Shown: positions 31,983-41,657, counted from the first letter of the stretch. The stretch: DNA of 64,000 nt from Psychrobacter sp. Choline-02u-9 (GCF_002836505.1 NZ_PJBF01000057.1:1-64000); one strand, 5' to 3'. Numbers and translations: made by a program. Notes: generated by a model not told the origin, from the letters alone.

Positions 31983-33812
31983 TTATTCGACAAAGCGGCC
32001 TTTAAGTGCAAATAAACCTTGTGGCCGTTTCTGAATAAACAGAATCACAAGAACCAATAATACAATCTTAGCCAGTACCGCACCGATACCAATCTCAAGT
32101 ACCGTACCACTCACACCAAGTCCTAAGGCGGCCAATACTGCGCCCCAGACTTGTCCGACGCCGCCAACGACGACGACCAAAAACGTATCAATGATATAGG
32201 TTTGACCCAGATCAGGACCTACGTTGCCGACTTGGGCAAGGGCACAGCCTGCCATACCAGCCAGCCCAGAGCCCAAACCAAACGCCATCATATCGATACG
32301 TGCAGAAGGGATGCCGACAGCACGTGCCATTTGGCGATTTTGAGTGACAGCTCGTATAAACAATCCAAAGCGCGTTTTGTTAAGTAAGTAAACCAATAGC
32401 GCTACGACGATGACCGTGAATACGATAATGGCAATACGGTTGTAAGGCAGTACCAAACTTGATGACACTTGATATGCGCCGCTTAACCATGCCACGTTAC
32501 TGACTTCAACGTTCTGCGCACCAAAAATCATCCGTACCAACTGCATCAATATTAAACTCACGCCGAATGTCGCCAATAATGTCTCTAGCTCACGACCATA
32601 TAATGGGCGAATGACAATGCGCTCGATAATCATACCGATGACAGCGCTGACTAAAAACGCAGCTGGAATAGCAGCAAGCAAATACCAACCTGCCATATCT
32701 GGCATATAAGCTTGAAAGAAGTTTTGCACCATATAAGTGGTATAAGCGCCAATCATAATTAGCTCACCGTGCGCCATATTAATCACACCAAGCAAACCAA
32801 AGGTAATGGCGAGACCAAGCGCTGCTAGCAGCAAAATACTAGCGGTACTCATACCGGTGAAAATATGACCCGTCCATGTGCTTATTTCAATACGGCGTGA
32901 CACGCTAGATTCAGCATCGATAAGTGCAGCTTTGAGCGAGGCATCTAAGTTATCCGCAGCGAGGGCAGACTCGATATCGACCAATACTTGTGGGTTATCA
33001 CTATCAGCGAGCAGATTGACCGCTGCAATTTGAGTGGGCAGGTCGCCGTTTTTGAAATCAATACGCGCCTGTAGAGCAGTTAGTGCCTTTTTGACTTTAG
33101 CGCTGTCCTCATTTCCTGCTGCGATCATAATAATAGCTGGATCTACTTGGTCAATATTGTCAGCCAAAATCTCTACAGCTTGCAGGCGCTGTGCGGGCTT
33201 GTCAGAAGCTAGCTTTACCTTAGCCTGTCCAAAGATGAGCGCTGAGCGAAGGGCATTAGTCAGGGTGATTTGTGATAAATCACTTGGCCAATCGTTAGTC
33301 CCTTTTTTATCAGGATAAGTAAACAGCTGATCTTCTTTATTCAATAAATACGTTTGCCCACCATTACCTTGATACAGCTCATCATTGGCAATGAATTCAA
33401 CCAAACTATCTAAACTCTCAACGGATCCTGGCCAATCACTTAGCATAGCTTGACGCTTACTAAAATCACCTGCCACGAATTGTTGAATGGCATCGCCTGA
33501 ACTTGTAGAAGTTGCTGTCGAGGTATCGGAGATGCTGGCTTGAGTAGAAGTGGCTACGTTGACAGGTGTGACCAAAGATTGCTCACTATGAACGGTATCC
33601 GTATCGTGGTCATGTACCTGACCATCATGATCCGCATACGCTGTGGTGGTGAAAGTTGTTATGCATAATGCCATCAATGCAAGTAATCGCAGAGGCGCAT
33701 GAATTGAAAAACGTGCCACATACTGCATGACTTCACTGGCTGATGCTTGTGGGTTATTTCCATTTTTGGACGATGTTTGCCCTACAAACGGGCGTAAAGT
33801 ATGGTGCTGCAT
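31983..33812 (-). CDS. urtB: Urea ABC transporter permease UrtB
   Basis: A 609-residue LivH-type permease. A signal-like segment (about 40-60, ending TTAYA) leads into a His/Asp-rich stretch (DHDGQVHDHDTDTVHS) and a periplasmic HEAT-like domain (about 100-315), as is usual for UrtB and unlike LivH. The membrane part follows (GLAITFGLLGVINMAHGELIMIGAYTTY, ERIVIRPLYGRELETLLATFGVSL, VVVVGGVGQVWGAVLAALGLG). GGAG precedes the ATG at 33812, ten codons inside the longest frame. It is separated from urtA by a hairpin. Confidence 0.92.
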   Translation of the reverse strand: MQHHTLRPFVGQTSSKNGNNPQASASEVMQYVARFSIHAPLRLLALMALCITTFTTTAYADHDGQVHDHDTDTVHSEQSLVTPVNVATSTQASISDTSTATSTSSGDAIQQFVAGDFSKRQAMLSDWPGSVESLDSLVEFIANDELYQGNGGQTYLLNKEDQLFTYPDKKGTNDWPSDLSQITLTNALRSALIFGQAKVKLASDKPAQRLQAVEILADNIDQVDPAIIMIAAGNEDSAKVKKALTALQARIDFKNGDLPTQIAAVNLLADSDNPQVLVDIESALAADNLDASLKAALIDAESSVSRRIEISTWTGHIFTGMSTASILLLAALGLAITFGLLGVINMAHGELIMIGAYTTYMVQNFFQAYMPDMAGWYLLAAIPAAFLVSAVIGMIIERIVIRPLYGRELETLLATFGVSLILMQLVRMIFGAQNVEVSNVAWLSGAYQVSSSLVLPYNRIAIIVFTVIVVALLVYLLNKTRFGLFIRAVTQNRQMARAVGIPSARIDMMAFGLGSGLAGMAGCALAQVGNVGPDLGQTYIIDTFLVVVVGGVGQVWGAVLAALGLGVSGTVLEIGIGAVLAKIVLLVLVILFIQKRPQGLFALKGRFVE

Positions 33813-33925
33813 GTGCGGCTCCCTGTTTTTCACAGACAACAAACCTTTAGCTTTTACTGCTTAGCGTTTTAAGCGATAGAAGAGTTGATAAGGTTTGGTG
33901 TTATTTAAAAGTTAAGAATAAGTGT

Positions 33926-33979
33926 AAAAAGTAGGCGTTAGGACGGTTATTGGTATCGTTTATCCATCCGCCTACTTTT
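33926..33979 (-). terminator. Hairpin between urtA and urtB (attenuator or partial terminator)
   Basis: AAAAGTAGGCG (33927-33937) and CGCCTACTTTT (33969-33979) form a perfect 11-bp stem; on the minus strand it ends in a run of five T. Placed between the binding protein and permease genes, it would give more UrtA than UrtBCDE. Confidence 0.7.
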
Positions 33980-34026
33980 CAGTTACTATATACGTGCTTT
34001 TCAGTACTGATTTATTTAGGGATAGC

Positions 34027-35379
34027 CTATTTAAGAATGTACTCGCTCCATGGCTGGGCTTGGATAACTTCTGGCGTTTTGAAAATCGTATCAAACTGTC
34101 CGTCGGCACGAATTTGACCAATCATCACAGGCTTCCATAGATGATGGTTTTCTTCATCCATTTTTAGCGTGTAGCCAGAAGGTGCATCGAATGTTTGTCC
34201 CGCCATGCTAACACGTACTTTATCGACATCAGTTGTACCTGCTTTTTCGACAGCTTGCTTCCACATATTGATACCGACATAAGTAGCTTCCATTGGATCA
34301 TTGGTCACGACTTTTTCAGCATTTGGTAGTTTTTGGTCCAATGCATACTGCTTATAGCGTTTGGTGAAGGCACTGTTGGTTGGGTTTTTGATCGACATAA
34401 AGTAGTTCCATGCCGCTAAATGCCCTTGTAGCAGACTGGTATCGATACCGCGTAGCTCTTCTTCACCAACTGAGAACGCCATGACTGGAATGTCTGACGC
34501 TTTGATACCTTGGTTGGCAAGCTCACGATAGAACGGAACGTTTGAGTCGCCATTGATAGTAGAGATAACGGCAGTCTTTTTACCCGTTGAGAATTTTTTG
34601 ACGTTAGATACGATGGTTTGATAATTGCTGAAACCAAATGGCGTGTATTCTTCCATGATGTCTGCATCAGCCACGCCTTTCGATTTCAAAAATGCCTTTA
34701 AAATCTGGTTGGTGGTGCGTGGATAGACATAATCAGTACCTAGCAATACGAAGCGCTCTGCACCGCCGCCTTCTTCACTCATTAAGTACTCTACCGCCGG
34801 AATGGCTTGCTGATTTGGTGCAGCACCCGTGTAAAAAATATTTTCTGATTGCTCTTGTCCTTCATACTGCACTGGATAAAACATTAATCCATTTAGTTCT
34901 TCTACCACTGGCAGTACTGATTTGCGTGATACCGATGTCCAACCACCAAAGATGACATCTACTTTGTCTTGAGTGAGCAGCTGACGGGCTTTTTCGGCAA
35001 ACAATGGCCAATCAGAAGCAGGGTCGACGACGACTGGTTCTAGTTGCTTACCGAGTACACCGCCATTGGCATTGATCTCATCAATGGTCATGAGTGCCGT
35101 GTCTTTTAGAGAAGTTTCAGAGATGGCCATGGTGCCAGATAGCGAATGTAAGATGCCCACTTTGATCGTGTCGCCATCAGCGGCAGGGGTAGTCGTTGTC
35201 TCTGTAGTGGTTTCGGCTGTTGTCTCTGTGGCTGTCGCCGTTTCGGCAGGCTTTTGACAGCCAGCGAGACTCAAGCTACCAACGACGGCAATCGCTAATA
35301 ATGAGAAGCGTGATTTGATTTTGCCTTGCAGATGAGTCTCAACAAACTGAGGATTGGCTAAAGTTGGTAACGAAAACAT
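34027..35379 (-). CDS. urtA: Urea ABC transporter substrate-binding lipoprotein UrtA
   Basis: A 450-residue type-1 periplasmic binding protein for urea. A signal peptide with lipobox LSLAGC gives a lipid-anchored Cys. A Thr/Ala/Glu-rich linker follows (about 45-70). The binding domain starts DTIKVGILHSLSGTMAISE and includes FGGWTSVSRKSVLPVVE, FYPVQYEGQE and NDPMEATYVGINMW, all typical of UrtA. AGGAG fits the ATG at 35379 better than the one two codons earlier. It is the first gene of the operon, behind a candidate sigma-54 promoter. Confidence 0.94.
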   Translation of the reverse strand: MFSLPTLANPQFVETHLQGKIKSRFSLLAIAVVGSLSLAGCQKPAETATATETTAETTTETTTTPAADGDTIKVGILHSLSGTMAISETSLKDTALMTIDEINANGGVLGKQLEPVVVDPASDWPLFAEKARQLLTQDKVDVIFGGWTSVSRKSVLPVVEELNGLMFYPVQYEGQEQSENIFYTGAAPNQQAIPAVEYLMSEEGGGAERFVLLGTDYVYPRTTNQILKAFLKSKGVADADIMEEYTPFGFSNYQTIVSNVKKFSTGKKTAVISTINGDSNVPFYRELANQGIKASDIPVMAFSVGEEELRGIDTSLLQGHLAAWNYFMSIKNPTNSAFTKRYKQYALDQKLPNAEKVVTNDPMEATYVGINMWKQAVEKAGTTDVDKVRVSMAGQTFDAPSGYTLKMDEENHHLWKPVMIGQIRADGQFDTIFKTPEVIQAQPWSEYILK

Positions 35380-35438
35380 GGACATCTCCTAAATAAACAC
35401 AAAAGATAAAATATGGCTCCTGAACACTTATTAAGCGT

Positions 35439-35453
35439 TCAAGTTCCGTGCCA
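35439..35453 (-). promoter_or_regulatory. Candidate sigma-54 promoter of urtABCDE
   Basis: On the minus strand TGGCACGGAACTTGA: the -24 GG and a -12 GA with 10 bp between, matching TGGCACG-N4-TTGC except for the last base. It lies 60 bp before the urtA start. Confidence 0.65.
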
Positions 35454-35542
35454 AGTAGAAAAAGCCAATAATCGTGTAATAATTGAGCAATAATTAAGTA
35501 TTGTTTAATATATTCATTAATTTAGTGCAGGAAGGTTAATAA

Positions 35543-35583
35543 ACTGCACCATAAAGGGGAGATGAACAAAAAAATGGTGCAGT
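35543..35583. promoter_or_regulatory. NtrC-like enhancer region of urtABCDE
   Basis: ACTGCACCAT (35543-35552) and its exact inverse ATGGTGCAGT (35574-35583). The NtrC consensus is TGCACC-N5-GGTGCA; here the strong half-sites are 21 bp apart, each with a weak partner (GGGG and TGAAC). The position about 90-130 bp upstream of the sigma-54 site is right for an enhancer. Confidence 0.6.
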
Positions 35584-35792
35584 ATTAAAAAACAAATTTT
35601 AAAAATTGAATAGCTATCATATGAAGAGATTTATCGTTAAAAGTGCTTATTGCTAAAAGTGCAGTTTGCCAAAAGCATTTATTGCCAAAGACCTGTAAAA
35701 CGGCTACGGTAATATCTCTAAGATAGTTGCTATTTTGCGCGTTGAGCCAATGCGTGACTGCCATGAGGGATTTTACTGCTAAGGAATGATGT

Positions 35793-37445
35793 ATGAACGC
35801 ACAATTAACAGAGTCATCTGTCTCAACAGGCCATGGCAGCGTATTGCCGCCGCTTAATCAAATGACTAGATTTGCTATCCTGCCATTTGTACTTGGTAGT
35901 AGTGCTATTTTGGGATTGTCTTCGGCACAAGCGGCCACCAGTAGCGTCGAGCAAGTGACTATTTATCAAGGGCTGGCGAGCGTGACGAGCGCATTGCCAG
36001 TCACAGGTAGCGGTGAGCAAACGGTGGTGTTTTCGTGCCTGTCACCTTATATGGATAAAGAAAGCCTAAGCGTACAGGCGACAGGCAGTGTCAACGTTGG
36101 GGAAGTTAGTATTGAAGAGCTGACAGGTGAGCAGGCAGCCCAGTGCCAATATCAAGGTGACGCCAAAGTACAGACACAGCAAAATACCCTAGCCAATATC
36201 AATGCAGAATTGGAAGCAGCACGGTTAGCAAAGGCCTACTTGCAAAATCTGACCAAAGCCACGCAAGTCAATACAGACAGTACGATTGCCAATAATGCCC
36301 GCGATATAGAAACTCAAGCGTCCAGTATTAACCAAAGAATTTTAGAGATTCAACAGCGACAAGCTCGTGCCCAAGACGCACTGAATCAACTGATGGCAGG
36401 CAGCGCGACATCGACCTTTAACAAGGTGACACAGGTGAGTGTACGTACGGCAAGTCGCTCGCCGAGTAGCGTTAAGTTGCATTATCAAGTGCAAGGTGCA
36501 GGTTGGGAGCCTGCGTATCAAGCTCGTCTAAACACAAATAGTGACCAACTGAGTATCACAGCTTCTGCGATTATTGCTCAGCAAACTGGCGAGAACTGGA
36601 CAAATGTTCCTGTCACTCTCAGTACAGCCAACCCCAACCAGCGCGCGACAGGACGACTACCTCATGTGCCGCGCCTATCACTTTATGAAGAAAACCAAAA
36701 TGTTGAGTATGCAATACCTATGTCGGATAACACGCCTGTCGTAGTATCTGCCAGAGAAGGTTATAGCGACGATTCTAGAGCACCAAATATGGCACCACTG
36801 CCGAACTTTACGGTCAGTAGCCAAAATAAAAACGGTATTATTGAATATCGCTTGCCGCAGCGAGTGACGATACCCAGTGGTGGCAGGCGAGTGCGTACTG
36901 TCATTGGCGAGCAGTCTGGCAGCAGTAAGCTGTGGGTTCGTAGTACCCCGAGCGTTGAGACGGCCGCCTATTGGTATGCATCAGCGCCATTTCTGACGCC
37001 AGAGTGGGTGGACGGCTCACTACAGCTGTACCGTGATGACAATTATGTTGGACAATCGCGCTATAACTATCAAATGCTAAAAGAGCAGGGAATTGGATTT
37101 GGTCGTGACTCAAATATGCTCGTAAAAGAGCTGACCAATGAAGATAAGCAAGGTGAAAAAGGTGTGCTAAACCGTACGCAAACACTGACGACCACCAAGG
37201 CCTATCAATTTACCAATCAGCACAATCGTAGCGTACGCTTGCAAGTACTGGGCAGTGAGCCTATCAGTCGTGACGATAGTTTAAAAGTTGCGGTGACACA
37301 TACGCCGCCTGTCACCGAGCGAGATTGGAATAACAATCAAGGCATGGTAGCGTGGGAATTTGACTTACCAAGTAAACAATCACAAGTAATACGTTCAATC
37401 TCCCAAATTAGTTATCCTGCTAATAAATTATTGACTGGCAATTAA
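35793..37445 (+). CDS. DUF4139 (MuiA-like) secreted protein
   Basis: A 550-residue exported protein. The signal peptide (about 24-48, ending SSAQA) is preceded by a polar lead. An N-terminal DUF4140-like strand domain opens VEQVTIYQGLASVTSALPV, a coiled coil covers about 120-200 (TQQNTLANINAELEAARLAKAYLQ...), and the DUF4139 domain covers about 215-540 (VKLHYQVQGAGWEPAYQARLN, GENWTNVPVTLSTANP, VAWEFDLPSKQSQVI). The family is often called mucoidy inhibitor MuiA-like, but no firm function is known. AAGGA precedes the ATG. Confidence 0.85.
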   Translation: MNAQLTESSVSTGHGSVLPPLNQMTRFAILPFVLGSSAILGLSSAQAATSSVEQVTIYQGLASVTSALPVTGSGEQTVVFSCLSPYMDKESLSVQATGSVNVGEVSIEELTGEQAAQCQYQGDAKVQTQQNTLANINAELEAARLAKAYLQNLTKATQVNTDSTIANNARDIETQASSINQRILEIQQRQARAQDALNQLMAGSATSTFNKVTQVSVRTASRSPSSVKLHYQVQGAGWEPAYQARLNTNSDQLSITASAIIAQQTGENWTNVPVTLSTANPNQRATGRLPHVPRLSLYEENQNVEYAIPMSDNTPVVVSAREGYSDDSRAPNMAPLPNFTVSSQNKNGIIEYRLPQRVTIPSGGRRVRTVIGEQSGSSKLWVRSTPSVETAAYWYASAPFLTPEWVDGSLQLYRDDNYVGQSRYNYQMLKEQGIGFGRDSNMLVKELTNEDKQGEKGVLNRTQTLTTTKAYQFTNQHNRSVRLQVLGSEPISRDDSLKVAVTHTPPVTERDWNNNQGMVAWEFDLPSKQSQVIRSISQISYPANKLLTGN

Positions 37446-37564
37446 TAAGTACTATCTATAAAGGCTACCTCATTAATAGGTAAAGTCAGGAATAATATTT
37501 TTGCCTTATTTTTACCTTTATTAAAAATTACCCGAATAACGAAAATTATTATAAAAGGAAAGCT

Positions 37565-38386
37565 ATGTGTATTGTCGCTATTGCTTGGCAATTATTTGAT
37601 GAGCTACCGCTGGTACTACTGTCTAATCGTGATGAGTTTTTGCAGCGTCCAACTGAGCCGCTCCACCAGTGGTCTGATCAACCTATTTATGCTGGACGCG
37701 ATAAACAAAGCGGTGGCACGTGGTTAGGCATTCATCAGCAAGTGTCACCAGCGCAGAGTGCAGAGTATTATGAACAGAATGGTCGTTGGGCTGCAGTATT
37801 AAATTTCCGTGATGGGGTGCAAGCAAGCAGTGATGAGCGCTCACGTGGTGCACTGGTCACTGAATTCTTGACAGGGACTCTAAGTCCGATGGATTTTGCA
37901 CGGCAGATTGATTTGCAAGATTATGCGGGCTTTAATCTGATCATTGGTGATGCTGCGCAAGCTGTGATCGTCAATAACCGCGGTCATGCACCTACGCCAT
38001 TATATGCAGGTCTACATGTTATCTCTAATGGTCAACCAGAGGACAGTTGGTTTAAGACAGAGCGGTTGCGCGGGCGACTACGTCAAGAAGTGCTGCCCTT
38101 GATTGCGGAGGATAGCTCACCTGCGTACTGGCAAGCGGCGGCTTTTAATGTCTTGTCAGATAGTACCAAAGCACCAGAAGACAAATTGCCTGTTACTGGC
38201 GTAGCATTTGAAGTAGAGCAGATGTTATCGTCTGTTTATATTGAACCTGTCGCTTTTGGCGACACTGAAACTAGTAAACCTACTTATGGTACCCGCACTC
38301 AAAGCATCTTAACGTTGCGCAAAGAGAGAGATACGGGAGCAAACTATAAGGCGAATATTATTAGCCGAGAGTTTGATAATCACTGA
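37565..38386 (+). CDS. NRDE (TANGO2-like) family protein
   Basis: A 273-residue protein that begins MCIVAIAW with an N-terminal-nucleophile-type cysteine. It carries the name-giving motif SNRDEFLQRPTEP (about residues 20-32), then GRDKQSGGTWLGI and GRWAAVLNFRDG. Eukaryotic TANGO2 relatives are linked to Golgi and lipid/heme handling; the bacterial role is not established. AAGGAAAG precedes the ATG. It ends before a strong two-way terminator. Confidence 0.88.
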   Translation: MCIVAIAWQLFDELPLVLLSNRDEFLQRPTEPLHQWSDQPIYAGRDKQSGGTWLGIHQQVSPAQSAEYYEQNGRWAAVLNFRDGVQASSDERSRGALVTEFLTGTLSPMDFARQIDLQDYAGFNLIIGDAAQAVIVNNRGHAPTPLYAGLHVISNGQPEDSWFKTERLRGRLRQEVLPLIAEDSSPAYWQAAAFNVLSDSTKAPEDKLPVTGVAFEVEQMLSSVYIEPVAFGDTETSKPTYGTRTQSILTLRKERDTGANYKANIISREFDNH

Positions 38387-38409
38387 CAATGACTGTTAGT
38401 AGATAATAA

Positions 38410-38459
38410 AAAACACCCACGGTAATTGCTAACATTCTAGCTACTATCGTGGGTGTTTT
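38410..38459. terminator. Bidirectional terminator between the NRDE gene and rppH
   Basis: AAAACACCCACG (38410-38421) and CGTGGGTGTTTT (38448-38459), a perfect 12-bp stem, serves two convergent genes. Confidence 0.85.
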
Positions 38460-38482
38460 GCATCGTACTATTAAGTGACTCA

Positions 38483-39001
38483 TTACATAAGCAAATGATT
38501 ATTTTGCTCAGGAATGATCAGCTCTTGCTTTAGGGGGAGTTCGCGTACCAATTCTTGCAAGGCACGACGATAAACGCCTCGTTTAAAGTGAATCACTTGT
38601 CCGAGTGGATACCAGTAGCTGACCCATTGCCAATGGTCAAATTCAGGTTTCCCTTCATCAAAGCGGATATGTTGAGTATTTGGCTCATCTAAGCGTAGCA
38701 AAAACCATTTTTGTTTTTGCCCAATACATAAGGGATGCTGACCATGACGTACATAACGTTTTGGCAAACGATAGCGCAACCAGTCTTGCGTGACTGCCAA
38801 TAAGTCTACGTGACGCGGATGTAAGCCGACCTCTTCCCAGAGCTCGCGATACATTGCATCCATCGGCGTCTCCCCGCGGTCGATACCACCCTGCGGAAAT
38901 TGCCAAGCGTTGTGACCAATACGTTTTGCCCACAGAACCTGCCCTTGTGTATTTGCCAAGATGATGCCGACGTTGGCGCGAAAGCCGTCTGCATCTATCA
39001 T
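38483..39001 (-). CDS. rppH: RNA pyrophosphohydrolase RppH
   Basis: A 172-residue Nudix hydrolase that removes 5' pyrophosphate from mRNA and so starts RNase E decay. The N-terminus [15 protein letters not shown] is typical. The Nudix box is [23 protein letters not shown] (about 38-60), followed by [12 protein letters not shown] and [10 protein letters not shown]. Length agrees with the gamma-proteobacterial family. Confidence 0.95.
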   Translation of the reverse strand: MIDADGFRANVGIILANTQGQVLWAKRIGHNAWQFPQGGIDRGETPMDAMYRELWEEVGLHPRHVDLLAVTQDWLRYRLPKRYVRHGQHPLCIGQKQKWFLLRLDEPNTQHIRFDEGKPEFDHWQWVSYWYPLGQVIHFKRGVYRRALQELVRELPLKQELIIPEQNNHLLM

Positions 39002-39476
39002 GACTAAACCTTTTAATTTGTTTAAAAATAGCTTGTTTTGACTTGAAACCGTGACAGCAATCGTAATTATTATAAGGTGATTGTTATCGATATTCGCTCA
39101 AAACAAGATTCATTACCGTTATTAAACCAAGAAACAAGCAAAATGTGTAACAGTATTTTGCTATAAAATGTTTCACGAGTTTTACCTTTTAAAATCAACT
39201 ATTTATAAGCAGACTTTTGTAGGTTTTTTATACGGAATTTTTAGGCAAGTGTTGAAGAGTAGTAATAGGCGGATGAACATACATTATTTAATAAACTGTC
39301 GAAGTCCACTATTGCGATATTTATAAAGTGATAAAAGCACAGATTTCACTGGCGAGCTAACAGCAAAACAATGAGCCTATAAAATCTTGCTTTGGCTTAT
39401 GCTACACTAGCTGGGCAATATATCATTCACACAATAATAATAGGCAATACGCCATTTAAAATAAGGAACATCTACA
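39002..39476. other. Intergenic region rppH / osmC-like gene
   Basis: A 475-bp AT-rich divergent region without a coding frame of note. TATGCTACACT (about 39395-39405) has the look of an extended -10 for the plus-strand gene. The rppH promoter should be near 39050. Confidence 0.35.
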
Positions 39477-39890
39477 ATGTCAGAATCAAAAGCAAGCGTC
39501 ATATGGCAAGAGAATAAAGCCTTTATGGGTGTGTCACCATCAGGACATAATGTACAAATCGATGCTGATAAAGAAAAAGGCTCAAGCCCGATGGAGCTTA
39601 TTTTGTTAGGACTAGGTGGTTGCGCCAGTTATGACGTCGTAGAGATTTTACAAAAATCACGCCAAGCAGTGACGGATGTACGTTGTGAGCTAACCGCCCA
39701 GCGCGCTGAAACCGTACCAGCGGTCTATACCGATATTCATATGCATTTCGTTGTCACTGGTCAAGGTGTCAAAGAAAAACAAGTCGAAAAAGCCATCCAG
39801 TTATCAGCAGAAAAATACTGTTCTGCCAGCCGTATGTTAGTAGCAGGTGGGGTCAATATCACCCATGATTTCGAAGTGGTTGCAGGCTAG
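39477..39890 (+). CDS. OsmC family protein (YhfA-like)
   Basis: A 137-residue OsmC/Ohr-fold protein. It has GSSPMELILLGLGGCASYDVVEIL with one of the two conserved cysteines (about Cys54) and AEKYCSASRMLVAG with the second (about Cys118), as in the YhfA branch. OsmC proteins reduce organic hydroperoxides, though the YhfA branch is not well characterised. AAGGAAC precedes the ATG. It is followed after 11 bp by a MAPEG gene, so the two may be co-transcribed. Confidence 0.88.
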   Translation: MSESKASVIWQENKAFMGVSPSGHNVQIDADKEKGSSPMELILLGLGGCASYDVVEILQKSRQAVTDVRCELTAQRAETVPAVYTDIHMHFVVTGQGVKEKQVEKAIQLSAEKYCSASRMLVAGGVNITHDFEVVAG

Positions 39891-39901
39891 GGACTTATAT
39901 A

Positions 39902-40330
39902 ATGATAAGTGCATTCTTTGAGTTGGTAACTGATAAAGTGGCATCTGCCATTTTAGCCATGGTGGTAGCAAGCTTACTGCCATGGGTGGTGTCAATCGTT
40001 GCAAAAGTATCTGGTGGCTTCAGAATCAGAAATAATGCACATCCTCGCGAATTTTTTCAAAATGCGACAGGCATGGCAGCACGTGCTAATGCAGCACAAC
40101 AAAACAGTTATGAAACCTTGCCAGTGTTTTTGGCGGCGGTGATAGTTGCTATGCTGTTCTTTGTACCGCAGTCGATTATCAACATATTGGCTTGGCTGTA
40201 TGTGATGATACGAATTGGTTTTTGTGTGGCATATATTACTAACTTGGCAATGTTCCGCTCTATCCTCTGGGTATTATCAATAGCATGTTGTCTGATGCTA
40301 TTTTATTTAGCGATACGAGTCAGCGTCTAG
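39902..40330 (+). CDS. MAPEG family membrane protein
   Basis: A 142-residue protein with four hydrophobic helices. Between helices 1 and 2 it has NNAHPREFF and AARANAAQQNSYETLPVFLAA, matching the MAPEG marks N-P-R-E and R-A--N--E--P-F. MAPEG proteins are glutathione-dependent or related membrane enzymes; bacterial members are mostly uncharacterised. The gene follows the OsmC-like gene closely, which suggests an oxidative or lipid-peroxide role. Confidence 0.85.
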   Translation: MISAFFELVTDKVASAILAMVVASLLPWVVSIVAKVSGGFRIRNNAHPREFFQNATGMAARANAAQQNSYETLPVFLAAVIVAMLFFVPQSIINILAWLYVMIRIGFCVAYITNLAMFRSILWVLSIACCLMLFYLAIRVSV

Positions 40331-40534
40331 GGCATGCCCTCAATTCAAATGACAGTTATTTAAACGGATTAAAAATGGCTAAATTTTGCCAAACAGCGTC
40401 AAATCGCTTGCTAGTATCTCGATATTATCTACGCTATTTTTCTCGTTTAACGGCAATTTATCTCATTTTTATCTCCATTTTTGAAATGAGGACACACCCT
40501 AGTAAAAATACCCGTAACCGCCAAAACGCTCAAA

Positions 40535-40570
40535 TACAAGCAAGTGATTAATCTCGTACGCTTGCTTGTA
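40535..40570. repeat. Inverted repeat over the dusC stop
   Basis: TACAAGCAAG and CTTGCTTGTA with a 16-nt loop, covering the end of dusC. The T-run on the minus strand is weak (TATTTG), so it is only a possible terminator. Confidence 0.4.
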
Positions 40571-41582
40571 GGGCGCTAATAATAACCGCTTTATTTTTCT
40601 CTCGTTTAATACCTTCCCATACTGTCTGCGCCTCAACGTAGCCTTTGGTAAGCATACCTAGCCATTGCTTATAGCGTCCGACTAACACCACATCGTTCTT
40701 TGCTTCCCCTTCTAAAAACTTGATCTGATGCGCGATTAAATCCTGCCATAATAATGTAGCCGTACTCTCTCCGCTGTCAGTACTGTTTTCAGTATCACTA
40801 TCAACCTGTGCCACTAAATCAGGACGTGTTACTGCGCCGCGACCTAACATTAAATGCTGTGTACCTGCTTGTGTCATACAGTTTTGCGCATGCTCAAAGT
40901 TCCAAATTTCTCCATTGGCAATGACTGGAATATCGAGCGCATTAAAGCTCTGGATTTTGTCCCAATAGGCAGGTGGCTTATAGCCTTGGGTTTTAGTGCG
41001 TGCATGAATGGTTAGCCAGTCGGCGCCACTGTCGTTAATTGCGCCGCGAATATCATCCATTCGGCTAGTATCGGTATAGCCTAGACGAATCTTAGCTGAT
41101 ACTGGTATGTCAGTGGGAACGGCTTGACGTACGGCACTGATAATCTGATACATGGTTTCAGGTTCATCTAACAATACAGAACCACCACGATGGCTATTGA
41201 CCGTTTTTGCAGGACAGCCAAAGTTGATGTCGATAGCAGGCGCACCAAGCTCACAAGCGTACGCGGCGTTTTCTGCCATCAGCTGTGCTTCACTACCGAG
41301 TAGTTGAACATGAATGGGCGTACCAGAAGCCGTTTTGGCATCGTGATGTAGCTCAGGCACATATTTATAAAACACATGCGCAGGCAAGACGTGTTGAGTG
41401 ATACGAATAAATTCACTAACTGACCAATCATAAGGACGACCCAAGTCAGACGCAATCTGCGTTAAAATTTGGCGCATTAATGGATCGGTCAAGCCCTCCA
41501 TAGGTGCGAGAAGGCGGACGGGAGCTGCAAATAACTGATTAATAGTATTTTGACGCGTTTGAAGTTGCTGGCTATTATTCAT
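40548..41582 (-). CDS. dusC: tRNA-dihydrouridine synthase DusC
   Basis: A 344-residue FMN enzyme reducing uridine (position 16 in E. coli) in tRNA. The TIM barrel starts LLAPMEGLTDPLMRQIL. The catalytic motif is DINFGCPAKTVNSHRGGSVLL with the active Cys (about 123). AKIRLGYTD, TIHARTKTQGYKPPAYWD, PVIANGEIW and LMLGRGAVTRPDL follow. The 'W' motifs and NFGCPAKTVN fit DusC better than DusA or DusB. An acidic insert (about 258-275) is small and unusual. Confidence 0.9.
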   Translation of the reverse strand: MNNSQQLQTRQNTINQLFAAPVRLLAPMEGLTDPLMRQILTQIASDLGRPYDWSVSEFIRITQHVLPAHVFYKYVPELHHDAKTASGTPIHVQLLGSEAQLMAENAAYACELGAPAIDINFGCPAKTVNSHRGGSVLLDEPETMYQIISAVRQAVPTDIPVSAKIRLGYTDTSRMDDIRGAINDSGADWLTIHARTKTQGYKPPAYWDKIQSFNALDIPVIANGEIWNFEHAQNCMTQAGTQHLMLGRGAVTRPDLVAQVDSDTENSTDSGESTATLLWQDLIAHQIKFLEGEAKNDVVLVGRYKQWLGMLTKGYVEAQTVWEGIKREKNKAVIISALQASVRD

Positions 41583-41657
41583 GCTGGTGATTCACTGCTA
41601 AAGGGTCGTTATAAGAGAGATTGAATAAAACTTGAGACTGATAGAGGTAGAGAGTAA

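Larger units (their letters stand above)
35386..35792. other. Divergent regulatory region urtA / DUF4139 gene
   Basis: Contains the sigma-54 promoter and NtrC-like sites of urtA on the left. On the right three TTGCyAAA elements (35650-35692) precede the plus-strand gene. No coding sequence. Confidence 0.5.

Noticed and set aside
35650-35692. Three TTGCyAAA units before the DUF4139 gene as an iteron array
   Set aside because: Spacing is irregular and the units are short; more likely chance in an AT-rich promoter region.
40285-40551. 88-codon plus-strand frame after the MAPEG gene
   Set aside because: It starts inside the MAPEG gene in another frame, has no ribosome-binding site, and its sequence does not resemble a folded or membrane protein. 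It ends inside the dusC stop hairpin.
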